Assembly (NCBI GenBank): GCA_963741315.1
Contig: CAVUHK010000010.1
Span: 62,001-126,000, forward strand
Direction: 5' to 3'
DNA from: PALSA-1003 sp963741315
GTDB taxonomy: Bacteria > Pseudomonadota > Gammaproteobacteria > Burkholderiales > Casimicrobiaceae
Length of the DNA: 64,000 nt
The first letter of the stretch is position 1; every line of letters begins with the position of its first letter. Below the pieces are notes generated by a model, which was not told where the DNA came from, did not search any database, and saw only the letters and a list, made by a program, of their open reading frames with translations. The position numbers and the translations under genes are program-made. This document shows positions 36,212-46,119 of the stretch, piece after piece.

Positions 36212-37663
36212 GTGGGCCTGCTCGGCATCCTGCTCGGCCTCGGCCTGCTCGTCTTCCTGGCGTTCCGTGGCTGGAGCGTGCTGGCATTGGCGCCCATCGC
36301 GGCGCTGGTCGCGGCCGCCGCGGCGTTCGAGCCGCTGCTCGCGCACTGGACGCAGACCTTCATGCCGGCGGCAGCCGGATTCTTCGCACAATTCTTCCCG
36401 CTGTTCCTGCTCGGCGCGCTGTTCGGCAAACTGATGGAAGACAGCGGCTCGGTGACCGCGATCGCCCGCTTCATGACCGGCAAACTGGGCAAGCAACGCG
36501 CAATCCTCGCGGTGGTGCTCGCGGGCGCTCTGGTGACCTACGGCGGCGTGAGCCTGTTCGTCGCCATCTTCGTGCTGGTGCCGATGGGGCAGGCGATGTT
36601 CCGCGCCGCAGGCGTCCCGGGTCGCCTGCTCCCCGCCGCGGTATCGCTCGGTACGTCGACCTTCACCATGTCGGCGCTGCCCGGCACGCCGGCGATCCAG
36701 AACGCGATTCCGATGCCGTTTTTCGGGACGACACCGTTTGCGGCGCCCGGCCTGGGACTGATCGCGTCCGCGATCATGCTTGGGTTCGGATTGTGGTGGC
36801 TCGCGCGCCGCGAGGCCGCCGCGCGCAAGTCGGGCGAGGGACCTGGCACCGATGCCGCGGACATCGATGTCGCGGCAGAGAGCGTGCTCGTGCGCGAGCG
36901 CGCGACGGTCGCGCGTGAATTCGATCCGGTCGAGGTGCACCGCGGCCAGCACAGCGCCGAGACGCCAGGCGCCTGGGTAGCGCTGCTGCCGCTCGCCGTC
37001 GTCATGGTGGTCAACCTCACGATGACACTGCTGGTACTGCCGCGCATGGACACGAGTTACCTGGCCGAAGCGCGCTGGGGCGGTGTTTCACTCTCGCACG
37101 TCGGTGGCGTCTGGTCGGTGATCGTTGCGCTGGCCTCGGCGATTGTCGTTGCCACCGTCCTCAATCGCAGTCGCCTGCCGGCGCTGCGCGACACCGTCGA
37201 CGCCGGTCTCAATGCGTCGGTGTTGCCAGTCGTCAGCGTCGCCAGCCTGGTGGGTTTTGGCGCGGTGGTTGCGGCGCTGCCGGCGTTCGCGATGGTGCGC
37301 GACGCGGTGCTTTCGATCGAAGGCGGCCCGCTGGTCGGGCTCGCGGTGGCGACCAACGTGCTCGCCGCACTGACCGGATCGGCGTCGGGCGGCTTGACCA
37401 TCGCGCTGGGTGCACTGGGCGATACGTATATGCAACTCGCCTACGAGCAGGGCCTCGACCCTGCGATCCTGCACCGTGTCGCCGTCATTGGCGCCGGCAC
37501 GCTCGACAGCCTGCCGCACAACGGCGCGGTGGTGACCCTGCTCGCGGTCTGCGGCGCGACCCACAAGGAGAGCTATCTCGATCTGGCGATGGTCGCGATC
37601 GTCGGCGCGGTGCTGGCGTTGATTGTCGTGATCGTGCTGGGCACGGCGTTCGGATCGTTCTAG
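36212..37663 (+). CDS. GntP-family permease
   Basis: 483 residues, about 12-14 helices, inner membrane. GTG start at 36212. Motifs: LFGKLMEDSGSVTAIARF, TMSALPGTPAIQNAIPMPFFGT, GSASGGLTIALGALG and GTLDSLPHNGAVVTLLAVCG, which together are characteristic of GntP-like carriers. Relatives carry gluconate, glycerate or 3-hydroxybutyrate with protons or sodium. The patatin neighbour makes a hydroxy-acid substrate plausible. Seven-gene cluster membership is not supported beyond the patatin and the hydrolase. Confidence 0.85.
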   Translation: MGLLGILLGLGLLVFLAFRGWSVLALAPIAALVAAAAAFEPLLAHWTQTFMPAAAGFFAQFFPLFLLGALFGKLMEDSGSVTAIARFMTGKLGKQRAILAVVLAGALVTYGGVSLFVAIFVLVPMGQAMFRAAGVPGRLLPAAVSLGTSTFTMSALPGTPAIQNAIPMPFFGTTPFAAPGLGLIASAIMLGFGLWWLARREAAARKSGEGPGTDAADIDVAAESVLVRERATVAREFDPVEVHRGQHSAETPGAWVALLPLAVVMVVNLTMTLLVLPRMDTSYLAEARWGGVSLSHVGGVWSVIVALASAIVVATVLNRSRLPALRDTVDAGLNASVLPVVSVASLVGFGAVVAALPAFAMVRDAVLSIEGGPLVGLAVATNVLAALTGSASGGLTIALGALGDTYMQLAYEQGLDPAILHRVAVIGAGTLDSLPHNGAVVTLLAVCGATHKESYLDLAMVAIVGAVLALIVVIVLGTAFGSF

Positions 37664-37664
37664 C

Positions 37665-39203
37665 ATGGGAAGCATGGCAATGAAGTGGCTCAAGCGAATG
37701 CTGCTGATCGTCGCGGTTATCGTGCTGACGCTCTTCGCCGTGCGCGCCTACGACTCGCAGCGCGGACCGCCGCTCGACCTCTGGCACACCTACGTTCCGA
37801 ACGAACCGGTGGCGGCCGACATCGATCGTCTGGATTGGACGCAGTATCTCGCAAGGGAGAATGCGCTGTTCGACGACGTACGGCGCGAAGTGACCGACAA
37901 GCTGCCCGCGCAAGCGCGCACGCCTTCCAATCGTTATTTCGAGGGCAGCCCGATCTACCCCGGGCACTTCAAGCAGGACTGGAATCGCTCGTACATTCTC
38001 GAGCCTGCCGGCCAGCCTCTGGGCGCGGTCGTCATGCTGCACGGTCTCACCGACTCGCCGTACAGCCTTCGGCATATCGCGCGGCAGTATCAGCAGCGCG
38101 GCTACGTCGTGATCGCGATTCGCCTGCCCGGGCACGGAACGGTACCCTCCGGTCTGTCCAAGGTGGCGTGGCAGGATTGGTCCGCGGCGACTCGCCTGGC
38201 CGTGCGCGAAGCGCGGCGGCGCGTCGGATCCTCGCGCCCGCTGCACATCATCGGATTTTCCAACGGTGGCGCACTGGCGATGAAGTATGCGCTCGACGCG
38301 CTCGACGACAAGACGCTGTCGAGGCCGGACCGCATCATCCTGATCTCGCCGATGATCGGCATCACCAGCCTGGCGCGCTTTGCCGGATTCTTCGGCTGGC
38401 CGGCGGTGTTTCCGTCGTTCGCGAAGGCTGCCTGGCTCGGGATCGTGCCCGAATTCAATCCCTTCAAGTTCAACTCCTTCCCGGTCAACGGCGCGCGCCA
38501 ATCGTCGCAGGCTGCGCGAGCGTTGCAGCAGCAGATCGCGCGCCACGCCGGCGACGGTCGGCTGGTCGAACTGCCGCCGATTCTCACCTTCCAGTCGGTC
38601 GTGGACTTTACCGTCAGCACGCGCGCGATCGTCAACGCGCTCTACGCACTGCTGCCGGCGAACGGGAGCGAACTTGTCCTGTTCGACCTGAATCGCAATG
38701 CGCGCTTCGGCCCCCTCCTGCGCAGCAGCGCGGACAATATCCTGAGCCGCATCCTGCCCGACGCGCCACGGACATTTCGCACCACGATCATCACCAACGT
38801 CGACCCTGGAACCGCTCAGGTGCAGGAGCGCGTGACCGAAGCGGGTGCCACGACCGAGCAGACGCGAGCGCTGGGACTCGAGTACCCGGCCGGCGTTTTT
38901 TCCCTGTCGCACCTGGCGCTGCCGTTTCCGCTGAGCGACTCGCTCTACGGCCTGCAGCCGGGAACCGACGAAGACTACGGCGCAAATCTCGGCGCGATCG
39001 CGCCACGCGGCGAGCGCGGCGTGCTCATCGTAACGCTCGATTCGCTCGGACGCATGTCTTCAAATCCGTTCTTTGACTACATGCTGGAGCGGATCGACGA
39101 GGGCATCGGCAGTGATGCCAGGCGCAAGGTCAGCACCGGTCCCACCACGCCTGCGTCACGACGCACCGGCGAAGCCAATCCTACTGCGGTCGCTGCGCAC
39201 TGA
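37665..39203 (+). CDS. Membrane-anchored alpha/beta hydrolase
   Basis: 512 residues. An N-terminal helix (MLLIVAVIVLTLFAV) anchors it; the bulk is periplasmic or cytoplasmic. Alpha/beta fold motifs: MLHGLTDSPYSLR (oxyanion region), GFSNGGAL (nucleophile Ser in G-F-S-N-G) and a lid rich in aromatic residues. The start is uncertain among three close ATGs (37665, 37674, 37680). It may be an esterase, lipase or depolymerase. It starts one base after the permease stop. Its end overlaps the convergent YihY gene by 23 bases. Confidence 0.8.
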   Translation: MGSMAMKWLKRMLLIVAVIVLTLFAVRAYDSQRGPPLDLWHTYVPNEPVAADIDRLDWTQYLARENALFDDVRREVTDKLPAQARTPSNRYFEGSPIYPGHFKQDWNRSYILEPAGQPLGAVVMLHGLTDSPYSLRHIARQYQQRGYVVIAIRLPGHGTVPSGLSKVAWQDWSAATRLAVREARRRVGSSRPLHIIGFSNGGALAMKYALDALDDKTLSRPDRIILISPMIGITSLARFAGFFGWPAVFPSFAKAAWLGIVPEFNPFKFNSFPVNGARQSSQAARALQQQIARHAGDGRLVELPPILTFQSVVDFTVSTRAIVNALYALLPANGSELVLFDLNRNARFGPLLRSSADNILSRILPDAPRTFRTTIITNVDPGTAQVQERVTEAGATTEQTRALGLEYPAGVFSLSHLALPFPLSDSLYGLQPGTDEDYGANLGAIAPRGERGVLIVTLDSLGRMSSNPFFDYMLERIDEGIGSDARRKVSTGPTTPASRRTGEANPTAVAAH

Positions 39204-40107
39204 GCTTGACTTTCTGCTCGCGCAGCGCAATGACCTGCGCGCCCAGCAACAGCACGGTCGCGGCGAGTTCGAATCCCAGCAGCAGCGAGATCACCGTCGC
39301 GAACGATCCATACAGCACGTTGATCTTGGACAACGTCGCGAAGAACCACACGAGGGCGTGGCGGGTGAGTTCCCAGAGCACTGCGGCGGTGACACCGCCG
39401 AGCAGCGCCTGCCGCCAGGTAATTCGGCCGACCGGCATGACCATATAGATCGAACTGAGCAGCAGTATTTCACCGACGAGGCCGACCGAGTAGAGCAGTG
39501 CACGGGACATGCGCCCCATCGACTGAGGATGGCCGAGAATGTCGATCTCGCGCACTGCGAGTGTTTCCAGCGCCCCTGACGCGACCGTGACCAGCACCAG
39601 TCCGCCACCGAGCACCAGGATGTAGGCATAGGGAATGATCGCGGTCGTCAGCCAGTGTCGCGAGTGAGACCTGACGCGGTGATGAAAAATGATTGCGATC
39701 GATCGCTCGAGCACCGCGAACGCGAGCGAACTCGAGAAGAGCAGCGTTGCCAGCATGGCCAGGCTTGTGATCTCGCGGTTGCGGAGGAATTTGGTCAGCT
39801 CCTCGACCAGCGGTACGGCCTGACTCGGCGCCACGAGATCGAGATAGCGGCTCAACGTCGAGAGCAGCTGGTCCTCCGGCAGGAAATGCGACAGCACCAG
39901 GACGAGGAGGATGAGCAGCGGCAGGATGGACAGCAGCGCGTAGTAGGCCACCGCTCCGGCGAGCAGCAGGCCGTTGTTGTGCATGAACGTAACCAGAACC
40001 TGACGCATGAAATGCGGTGCACCGCGTACGCTCGCCAGCAGGCGCGACCAATGCAAATGCTCGATGGCGGCGCGCACGATCCCTGCCTTTGGTCTAGATC
40101 TGGCCAT
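39181..40107 (-). CDS. YihY/BrkB-family inner-membrane protein
   Basis: 308 residues with six helices. Family signature: LLAGAVAYYALLSILPLLILL, FSSSLAFAVLERSIAIIF and PVGRITWRQALLGGVTAAVLWELTRH, the UPF0761 (YihY/virulence factor BrkB) pattern. The biochemical role is not settled; the name RNase BN is a historical misassignment. It overlaps the end of the AI-2E permease gene by 14 bases on the same strand, so the pair is co-transcribed. Confidence 0.9.
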   Translation of the reverse strand: MARSRPKAGIVRAAIEHLHWSRLLASVRGAPHFMRQVLVTFMHNNGLLLAGAVAYYALLSILPLLILLVLVLSHFLPEDQLLSTLSRYLDLVAPSQAVPLVEELTKFLRNREITSLAMLATLLFSSSLAFAVLERSIAIIFHHRVRSHSRHWLTTAIIPYAYILVLGGGLVLVTVASGALETLAVREIDILGHPQSMGRMSRALLYSVGLVGEILLLSSIYMVMPVGRITWRQALLGGVTAAVLWELTRHALVWFFATLSKINVLYGSFATVISLLLGFELAATVLLLGAQVIALREQKVKLSAQRPQ

Positions 40108-41142
40108 TGCGCGAGAGCAGGATCGCGATCGGGCGAGTCGCCTCGAATTCCGCGAAGATCAGCACCATGCACGCTGTGATCGGCACCGCGAGAAACGCTC
40201 CTGCGATTCCCCAGAGCGCGGACCACGCTGCAAGGCTGATGAGTATCGCGAACGGACTCAAGTTGAGCGAGTTGCCCATGAGGTACGGGTCGAGGAAGAA
40301 CCCGATGACGAACTGAGCCGCTGACAGCGCGAGCAGGACCGCGAAGATGGCGCCGGGGTCGGCGAACTGCATGGTCGCGAACGCGACCGGAAACAGGACG
40401 CCGAGCACCGAGCCGACGTAGGGAACGTAGTTCAGCACGCCGATCAGCACGGCCCAGAACCCGGCGAAGTCGACGCCGAGCATGGACCAGGATCGCCCAG
40501 CTCACGAGCCCTTGCACGACGCATACCAGCGTCTTCAGGCGCGAGATACGTGCCGATCCTGGAGTTGATTCGCGCGATCATCTGCTGCAGGCTGGCCACA
40601 CGCGCCGGATCGCTGTAGATATTTGCGATCTTGGCCGAGTAGCCGCGCAATTCGATGAGCAGGAACGCGATGTAGAGCAGGACGACCACGAGGCTGGACA
40701 GGATCGACGAAACGGAAATTACGGTCGATCCGATGACCCGCTGGGTGTTGATCTGCGCGAGCAGGTCCTGGCGCAAGGTTGCCCAGGTGGGTTCCGATTC
40801 GATCCCCATGCGCGCAGCGATTGCCTGGATGGCGTTGAGCAGCGACGTCTCGTAGTTCGGCGCCAGCGCGACCACATTACCCAGCGTCGTGGCCAGCATC
40901 GAGGCGATGGCGGCCAGCGCCAGGGCAATGACCAGCGCCGAGAGCGTGTAGCCAATCCGCAACGGCAGGAAGCGCTCCACCAGCGGCAGCCTGAACAGAA
41001 CGCGCGTCATGCCGACGATCACGTACACGACAAGGACGCTGAATACGATCGGGACGATGACGCTTCTCCCGATGTAGAGCACCCAGCCGATACCCAGCGC
41101 GAGCACCAACCCGTAGACGGTGGCCTGCAAACGATCGCTCAT
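40094..41142 (-). CDS. AI-2E family (PerM/TqsA) permease, two apparent frame breaks
   Basis: About 349 residues with eight helices. N-terminus VLYIGRSVIVPIVFSVLVVYV; the central INSRIGTYL motif; then in other frames LKTLVCVVQGLVSWAIL and LGVDFAGFWAVLIGVLNYVPYVGSVLGV, and the C-terminal DPYLMGNSLNLSPFAILISLA. The frame changes near 40540 and near 40487; correcting both gives a normal family member. Members move small molecules or Na+ for H+; the original AI-2 role is true of only a few. Followed by yihY. Confidence 0.85.
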
Positions 41143-41526
41143 GTCGGAGTCTTTCTGGCCGGTGCAATGCAGACGGCATTGTAATGCGAGAACGCCGAGG
41201 GTCGTTTTGGCGACCGCTTCCTGCCTCTATGGGTCGCTGCGTGACGTTGCGCGTCGCACGCCGACACCGCAAATGCGCAGTCTCGACGTCAGATCGGTCG
41301 CGTGCGCCCCAGGATTCGCACTGGCACGAGGCTTGCTGAGTAGGTAATACCCGGACGGGGCGGCGCTCCCTGGTTTTCCTCCTCGCCCTTCGCGTCGTCC
41401 CGCACCGGGGCCACCCTTGCACTGCTCCGCAGCGCGCTGCGTTGAATTCGCTGGCGAGTTGTGCTCGACATGCTGCGCAGCGCAGCCGGCATTCAGCTGG
41501 CTGGCAGAGCCAATCGAAGATTCGCG
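41143..41526. other. Gene-free stretch between an AI-2E permease and urtE
   Basis: 384 bases without a credible gene. It contains two perfect GC palindromes, CGCAGCGCGCTGCG (41428-41441) and GCTGCGCAGC (41473-41482), close to the end of urtE, where they could act in 3' end formation. Otherwise I see nothing in it. Confidence 0.5.
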
Positions 41527-42219
41527 TCAGACCGCGAGATGCGCGCGGACGTTGTCCGTTTCCATGGTCGCACCAACACCCTTGGCGACGACTTCGCCAC
41601 GTGAGAGCACGACATAATGATCCGCGAGCGAACGCGCAAAATCGTAGTACTGCTCCACCAGCAGGATGGCGATGTCGCCGGCCGCGACCAGCTTGCGGAT
41701 CGCGCGCTCGATGTCCTTGATGATCGACGGCTGGATGCCCTCGGTCGGTTCGTCGAGGATCAACAGCCGCGGACGCATCGCCAGCGCGCGACCGATGGCG
41801 AGCTGTTGCTGCTGGCCGCCGGACAGATCGCCGCCGCGACGCTGCAGCATGTCGTTGAGGACGGGAAACATTTCGAAGATGAACTCGGGCAGCTTGGCGT
41901 TGCCTTTCTTGGTCGCCAGTCCCATCTGCAGGTTCTCCTGCACGGTAAGACGCGGAAAGATGTCGCGGCCCTGCGGCACATAGCCGATGCCGAGTGCAGC
42001 GCGCGCGTAAGGCGGCATCGACTTGATGCTGGTTCCGTCGAAGGCGATCTCGCCGGAGCGAATGGGCAGCAGTCCCATCAGGCAGCGCAGCACCGTCGTC
42101 TTGCCGACGCCGTTGCGTCCCAGCAGCGTTGTGCACGCACCCGACGGCACGTCGAAGGCGACGTTGCGCAGGATATGGCTGCCGCCGTAGTACTGGTTGA
42201 GATCCTTCACCGCGAGCAT
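41527..42219 (-). CDS. urtE: Urea ABC transporter ATPase UrtE
   Basis: 230 residues. Walker A GRNGVGKTT, signature motif LSGGQQQQLAIGRAL, Walker B LLILDEPTEGIQPSII and the LivF-type switch VEQYYDF. Q(Q)QQ after LSGG is typical of UrtE. It energises the high-affinity urea importer with UrtD. It ends the urtABCDE order on the minus strand; two bases separate it from urtD. Confidence 0.95.
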   Translation of the reverse strand: MLAVKDLNQYYGGSHILRNVAFDVPSGACTTLLGRNGVGKTTVLRCLMGLLPIRSGEIAFDGTSIKSMPPYARAALGIGYVPQGRDIFPRLTVQENLQMGLATKKGNAKLPEFIFEMFPVLNDMLQRRGGDLSGGQQQQLAIGRALAMRPRLLILDEPTEGIQPSIIKDIERAIRKLVAAGDIAILLVEQYYDFARSLADHYVVLSRGEVVAKGVGATMETDNVRAHLAV

Positions 42220-42221
42220 GA

Positions 42222-43049
42222 TCAGCGTCCCAGAAACACTTCGATGACCTGCTCGTTCTGCTGGATCTGCGCCATCGAGCCTTCGGCAAGCACGCTGCCC
42301 TCGTGCAGCACGGTGACCTTCTCGGCGATGCGCTCGACGAAGTCCATGTCGTGCTCGACCACGATCAGGGTGTACTTGCCGGCCAGCGACAGGAACAGGT
42401 CCGCGCTGCGCATGGTTTCGTCGTCGGTCATGCCGGCCACGGGCTCGTCGAGCAGCAGCAGCTGCGGCTCCTGCATGAGCAGCATGCCGATCTCCAGCCA
42501 TTGCTTCTGCCCGTGCGAGAGCAGCCCCGCCGGCCGCCCAGATTCGGGCATGAGCTTGATCGTGTCCAGCGTCGCCGCGATGTGATCGCGGGCGGTAGTG
42601 TCGAGGCGCGAGCGCATGGTCGGCCAGACGCGCTTGTCGGCCTTGCGCGCGAGCTCGAGGTTCTCGAACACGGTGTGCTTTTCGAACACCGTGGGCTTCT
42701 GGAACTTGCGGCCGATGCCCGCACCCGCGATCTCCGGCTCGGTCAAACGCGTCAGGTCGATGGTCTGTCCGAAGAAGGCGGTTCCGGTGTCCGGGCGCGT
42801 CTTGCCGGTGATTACGTCCATCATGGTCGTCTTGCCCGCGCCATTGGGCCCGATCACGCAGCGCAGCTCGCCCTTGTCGATCAAAAGCGACAGCTTGTTG
42901 AGCGCCTTGAAGCCGTCGAAGCTGACCGAGATCTCGTCGAGATACAGAATTCCCTTGTGGCTGGTATCGAGGCCTTCGGTGAGGACGCGACTGCCCCCGC
43001 CGGCGCCCGCATCGTCCCAACCCTCGCGAGGGGCGGCAGTTTCGCTCAT
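42222..43049 (-). CDS. urtD: Urea ABC transporter ATPase UrtD
   Basis: 275 residues. Walker A GPNGAGKTT, the signature loop LSHGQKQWLEIGMLL and Walker B LLLLDEPVAGMTDDET are typical of UrtD, which has LSHGQKQ in place of LSGGQ. FGKTIDL-type GIGRKFQKPTVF is also diagnostic. ATG 43049 overlaps the urtC stop, and I prefer it over a further upstream Met. The first ~35 residues (rich in Gly and Ala) are a variable extension. Confidence 0.95.
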   Translation of the reverse strand: MSETAAPREGWDDAGAGGGSRVLTEGLDTSHKGILYLDEISVSFDGFKALNKLSLLIDKGELRCVIGPNGAGKTTMMDVITGKTRPDTGTAFFGQTIDLTRLTEPEIAGAGIGRKFQKPTVFEKHTVFENLELARKADKRVWPTMRSRLDTTARDHIAATLDTIKLMPESGRPAGLLSHGQKQWLEIGMLLMQEPQLLLLDEPVAGMTDDETMRSADLFLSLAGKYTLIVVEHDMDFVERIAEKVTVLHEGSVLAEGSMAQIQQNEQVIEVFLGR

Positions 43050-44185
43050 GATGACTTCTTGCGGCGCAAGGTCGTCCACAGGCCGGCTATGCCGCGCGGC
43101 ATGAACAGCGTCACCAGTATGAACAACAGCCCGAGCGCGAACAGCCAGTACTCGGGAAACACGTTGGTGAACCAGCTCTTGCCCAGGTTGACCGCAGCGG
43201 CACCAAGCACGGGGCCGACCAGAGTGCCGCGGCCGCCCACGGCGGTCCAGATGGCGATTTCGATCGAGTTCGCCGGTGACATTTCACTCGGGTTGATGAT
43301 GCCGACCTGCGGCACGTACAAAGCCCCGGCGATGCCGCAGATCACCGCCGACAGGGTCCAGATGAAGAGCTTGAAATAGACCGGGTTGTAGCCGGAGAAC
43401 ATCACGCGTGTCTCTGCGTCGCGGATCGCTGTCAGCACGCGGCCGAGTTTGGACATGACGATCCAGCGGCCAAGCAGCAGGAAGCCCAGCAGCGCGGCGC
43501 CGGTGAGCACGAACAGCACCATGCGCGTTTCCGGCGCGGTGATCGGGAACCCGAGGATGCGCTTGAAATCGGTAAAGCCGTTGTTGCCGCCGAAGCCGGT
43601 GTCATTGCGGAAGAACAGCAGCATGAATGCGTAGGTCATCGCCTGTGTGATGATCGAGAAATACACCCCGCGAATGCGCGAGCGGAAGGCGAAGAATCCG
43701 AACACGAAGGCGAGCAGACCGGGCGCCAGGACCACCAGCAGCGCGGCATACCAGAAGTGGTCGGTGAAACTCCAGAACCACGGGTACGCCTTCCAATCCA
43801 GAAAGACCATGAAGTCGGGCAAGTCGCTGTGATAGACGCCGTCGTGACCGATCGAGCGCATCAGGTACATGCCCATGGCGTAACCGCCGAGCGCAAAGAA
43901 TGTACCGTGACCCAGCGACAGGATGCCGGTGTAACCCCAGATGAGGTCCATCGCCAGCGCGACGATCGCGTAGCACATGATCTTGCCGAGCAGAGTGACG
44001 GTGTAGTCGGACAGGTGCCAGACGCTGGTGGCGGGCACCGCCAGATGCAGCACCGGGAACACCACGAACAGCACCAGCGCGGCGCCGACATAGAACCACC
44101 AGCCCTGCGCCGGCAGCAGGCGCGCGAAGTGCGGGCCCTCGCCGATGCCGAGTTCTGCGGTGGCTGCGCGTGTAAGCGCCGTCAC
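43046..44185 (-). CDS. urtC: Urea ABC transporter permease UrtC
   Basis: 379 residues with about ten helices. GTG at 44185 with GGAGG seven to eight bases upstream is the best start. WGYTGILSLGHGTFFALGGYAMGMYLM is the LivM-like core; FRNDTGFGGNNGFTDFKRILGF is specific to UrtC. The second permease subunit forms the channel together with UrtB. The gap to urtB holds a GC-rich palindrome. Confidence 0.95.
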   Translation of the reverse strand: MTALTRAATAELGIGEGPHFARLLPAQGWWFYVGAALVLFVVFPVLHLAVPATSVWHLSDYTVTLLGKIMCYAIVALAMDLIWGYTGILSLGHGTFFALGGYAMGMYLMRSIGHDGVYHSDLPDFMVFLDWKAYPWFWSFTDHFWYAALLVVLAPGLLAFVFGFFAFRSRIRGVYFSIITQAMTYAFMLLFFRNDTGFGGNNGFTDFKRILGFPITAPETRMVLFVLTGAALLGFLLLGRWIVMSKLGRVLTAIRDAETRVMFSGYNPVYFKLFIWTLSAVICGIAGALYVPQVGIINPSEMSPANSIEIAIWTAVGGRGTLVGPVLGAAAVNLGKSWFTNVFPEYWLFALGLLFILVTLFMPRGIAGLWTTLRRKKSS

Positions 44186-44214
44186 GCCGCCGCCTCCTCG
44201 CGCAATGCGTTGAT

Positions 44215-44285
44215 TGAACCGCTTGTGCGTCGGCGGCCCGAAGCAATCGCCTTGCCGTCGATCCCCCTGCGGGGGCCCCTCGCCG
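44215..44285 (-). repeat. GC-rich intergenic palindromic element between urtB and urtC
   Basis: The 106-base gap between urtB and urtC holds CCCCC-TGC-GGGGG (44263-44275) flanked by GC-rich sequence of the kind I know as dispersed intergenic repeats in Burkholderiales. Such elements may protect or cut the transcript between genes of one operon. A second instance of the same general type lies at 55742-55816. Confidence 0.45.
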
Positions 44286-44291
44286 GATGGC

Positions 44292-45917
44292 TCATGCTTC
44301 GACAGTCCGACCTTTGAGGGCAAACAATCCCTGCGGCCGCTTCTGGATGAAGATGATGATGAACACCAGCACCGCGATCTTGGCCAGCACCGCGCCCGAC
44401 CACGCCTCGAGGAACTTGTTGACGATGCCCAGGCCCATGGCCGCGTACACCGTGCCCGCGAGTTGTCCCACGCCGCCCAGCACGACCACCATGAACGAGT
44501 CGACGATGTAGCTCTGGCCGAGGTCGGGGCCGACGTTGCCGATCTGCGAGAGCGCGCAGCCCGCGAGCCCCGCCAGGCCCGAGCCCAGTCCGAACGCCCA
44601 CATGTCGACCCGGCCGGTCGGCACGCCGGTGCAACTCGCCATCGCGCGATTCTGCGTCACGGCGCGCACGTAGAGGCCGAGGCGCGTGCGAGTGAGCAGC
44701 AACCAGATGAGGACCAGGACTCCGGCGGCAAAACCGATGATCACGATGCGACTCCACGGCAGCACCACGCCGGAAATCGCCTCGATGCCGCCCGACATCC
44801 ACGACGGATTCTCGACCTGCACGTTCTGCGCGCCGAAGATCGTGCGCACCGTCTGCATCAGGATCAGGCTGATGCCCCAGGTCGCCAGCAGCGTTTCCAG
44901 CGGGCGCCCGTACAGGAAGCGGATCACCGATTTCTCCAGCGCCATGCCGACCAGCGCGGAGACGACGAAGGCCGCCGGGACCGCCGCGATGAGATAAACG
45001 TCGAACAGGCCCGGCATCTGCGCCCGGAAGAAATTCTGGACCATGTAAGTGGTGTACGCGCCGATCATGATCAGCTCGCCGTGCGCCATGTTGATGACGC
45101 CCATCAAGCCGTAGGTGATCGCCAGCCCCAGCGCCGCGAGCAGCAGGATGCTGCCCAGTGAAATGCCGCTGAAGACGCGGCCGACCAGTTCGCCGGTCGA
45201 CAGGCGACTCTGCACCGCATACAGCGACTTTTCCGCCTCGGAGCGAACGTCGGCGTCCTTTTCGACGTACTGGCCGCCCTTCTGCTCGAGCACGCCCAGC
45301 AGCAGGGTCTTGGTGCTCGACAGGTTGCTTTCGGCCAGCGCGCGAACCGCCGCCAGGCGCGTCGCCTTGTCGGAACTGCCCAGCTGAATCGAAGCCTGCG
45401 TCATCTGCAGCATGGCCTTGATGTCAGGATCGGTTTCCTTGGCAATCGCGGTAGTGACAGTGGGTAGCAGGTCCTCGTCGGCGCCGCTCTGCAGTTCCTT
45501 CGCCGCCGCGAGACGCACCGCGCGATCCGGCGCGGTCAGCTTGAGCGCAGCCATCGCCGAGCCGATTTCGCGGCGCAGGCGATTGTTGATGACGACGTCG
45601 TCGCGCGTTGCGGGCACGGGGCTGACCGCCTGCCCGGTAAGCAGATCCATGGCCGTATCGCCCTTGATCAGCAACACCTGCTTGTCGTCGACCGTCTGGA
45701 TCTCGCCGTCGAGCAATGACTTCAGCAACGGCAACGATGAGGCGTCACCGCTCGCCCCCAAGGCACGAATGGCCGCAACCTTGGCATCGGCCTCGCCCAG
45801 CGCCAGATCGCGAATCACCTCGGGAGAAGGCGCCGCGAGCACAGCCGATGCAATTGCGGCGAGCGCCAGTGCAAGCATCGCGCGCAGTGTGGATTTGGCG
45901 TTACGGATTCGTTTCAC
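44292..45917 (-). CDS. urtB: Urea ABC transporter permease UrtB
   Basis: About 541 residues. A signal-like N-terminus and ~200 residues of helical repeat (KVAAIRALGASGDASSLPLL, RLAAVRALAESN) precede the LivH-like permease part: GLMGVINMAHGELIMIGAYTTYMVQ and LATWGISLILMQTVRTIFGAQNVQVENPSWMSGG. That long extracytoplasmic extension is normal for UrtB. The start is uncertain; GTG at 45917 gives the most plausible signal sequence (LALALAAIASAVLAA). 202 bases downstream of urtA. Confidence 0.93.
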   Translation of the reverse strand: MKRIRNAKSTLRAMLALALAAIASAVLAAPSPEVIRDLALGEADAKVAAIRALGASGDASSLPLLKSLLDGEIQTVDDKQVLLIKGDTAMDLLTGQAVSPVPATRDDVVINNRLRREIGSAMAALKLTAPDRAVRLAAAKELQSGADEDLLPTVTTAIAKETDPDIKAMLQMTQASIQLGSSDKATRLAAVRALAESNLSSTKTLLLGVLEQKGGQYVEKDADVRSEAEKSLYAVQSRLSTGELVGRVFSGISLGSILLLAALGLAITYGLMGVINMAHGELIMIGAYTTYMVQNFFRAQMPGLFDVYLIAAVPAAFVVSALVGMALEKSVIRFLYGRPLETLLATWGISLILMQTVRTIFGAQNVQVENPSWMSGGIEAISGVVLPWSRIVIIGFAAGVLVLIWLLLTRTRLGLYVRAVTQNRAMASCTGVPTGRVDMWAFGLGSGLAGLAGCALSQIGNVGPDLGQSYIVDSFMVVVLGGVGQLAGTVYAAMGLGIVNKFLEAWSGAVLAKIAVLVFIIIFIQKRPQGLFALKGRTVEA

Positions 45918-46119
45918 GTTGAAGCGCTTTTCAGCGTCGTTCGTTTCACGGCCGCACATAATGCAAAGGCGGCAGCGGGTGATCACAAGCCGCTACCGCC
46001 TCGGCACCTGACTTCGGAACAATTTGCCGCCGGCACGCCCTCAGGTCCCGGCTTGCACCGGGACGACGTGTCCATTTCCAATCGCGGGCCGCATCGCGAC
46101 CCGCTCTCGGATTGATGCG

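Noticed and set aside
41289..41492. A 67-codon minus-strand reading frame between urtE and the AI-2E permease
   Set aside because: No ribosome-binding site, no recognisable motif and biased composition; probably chance.
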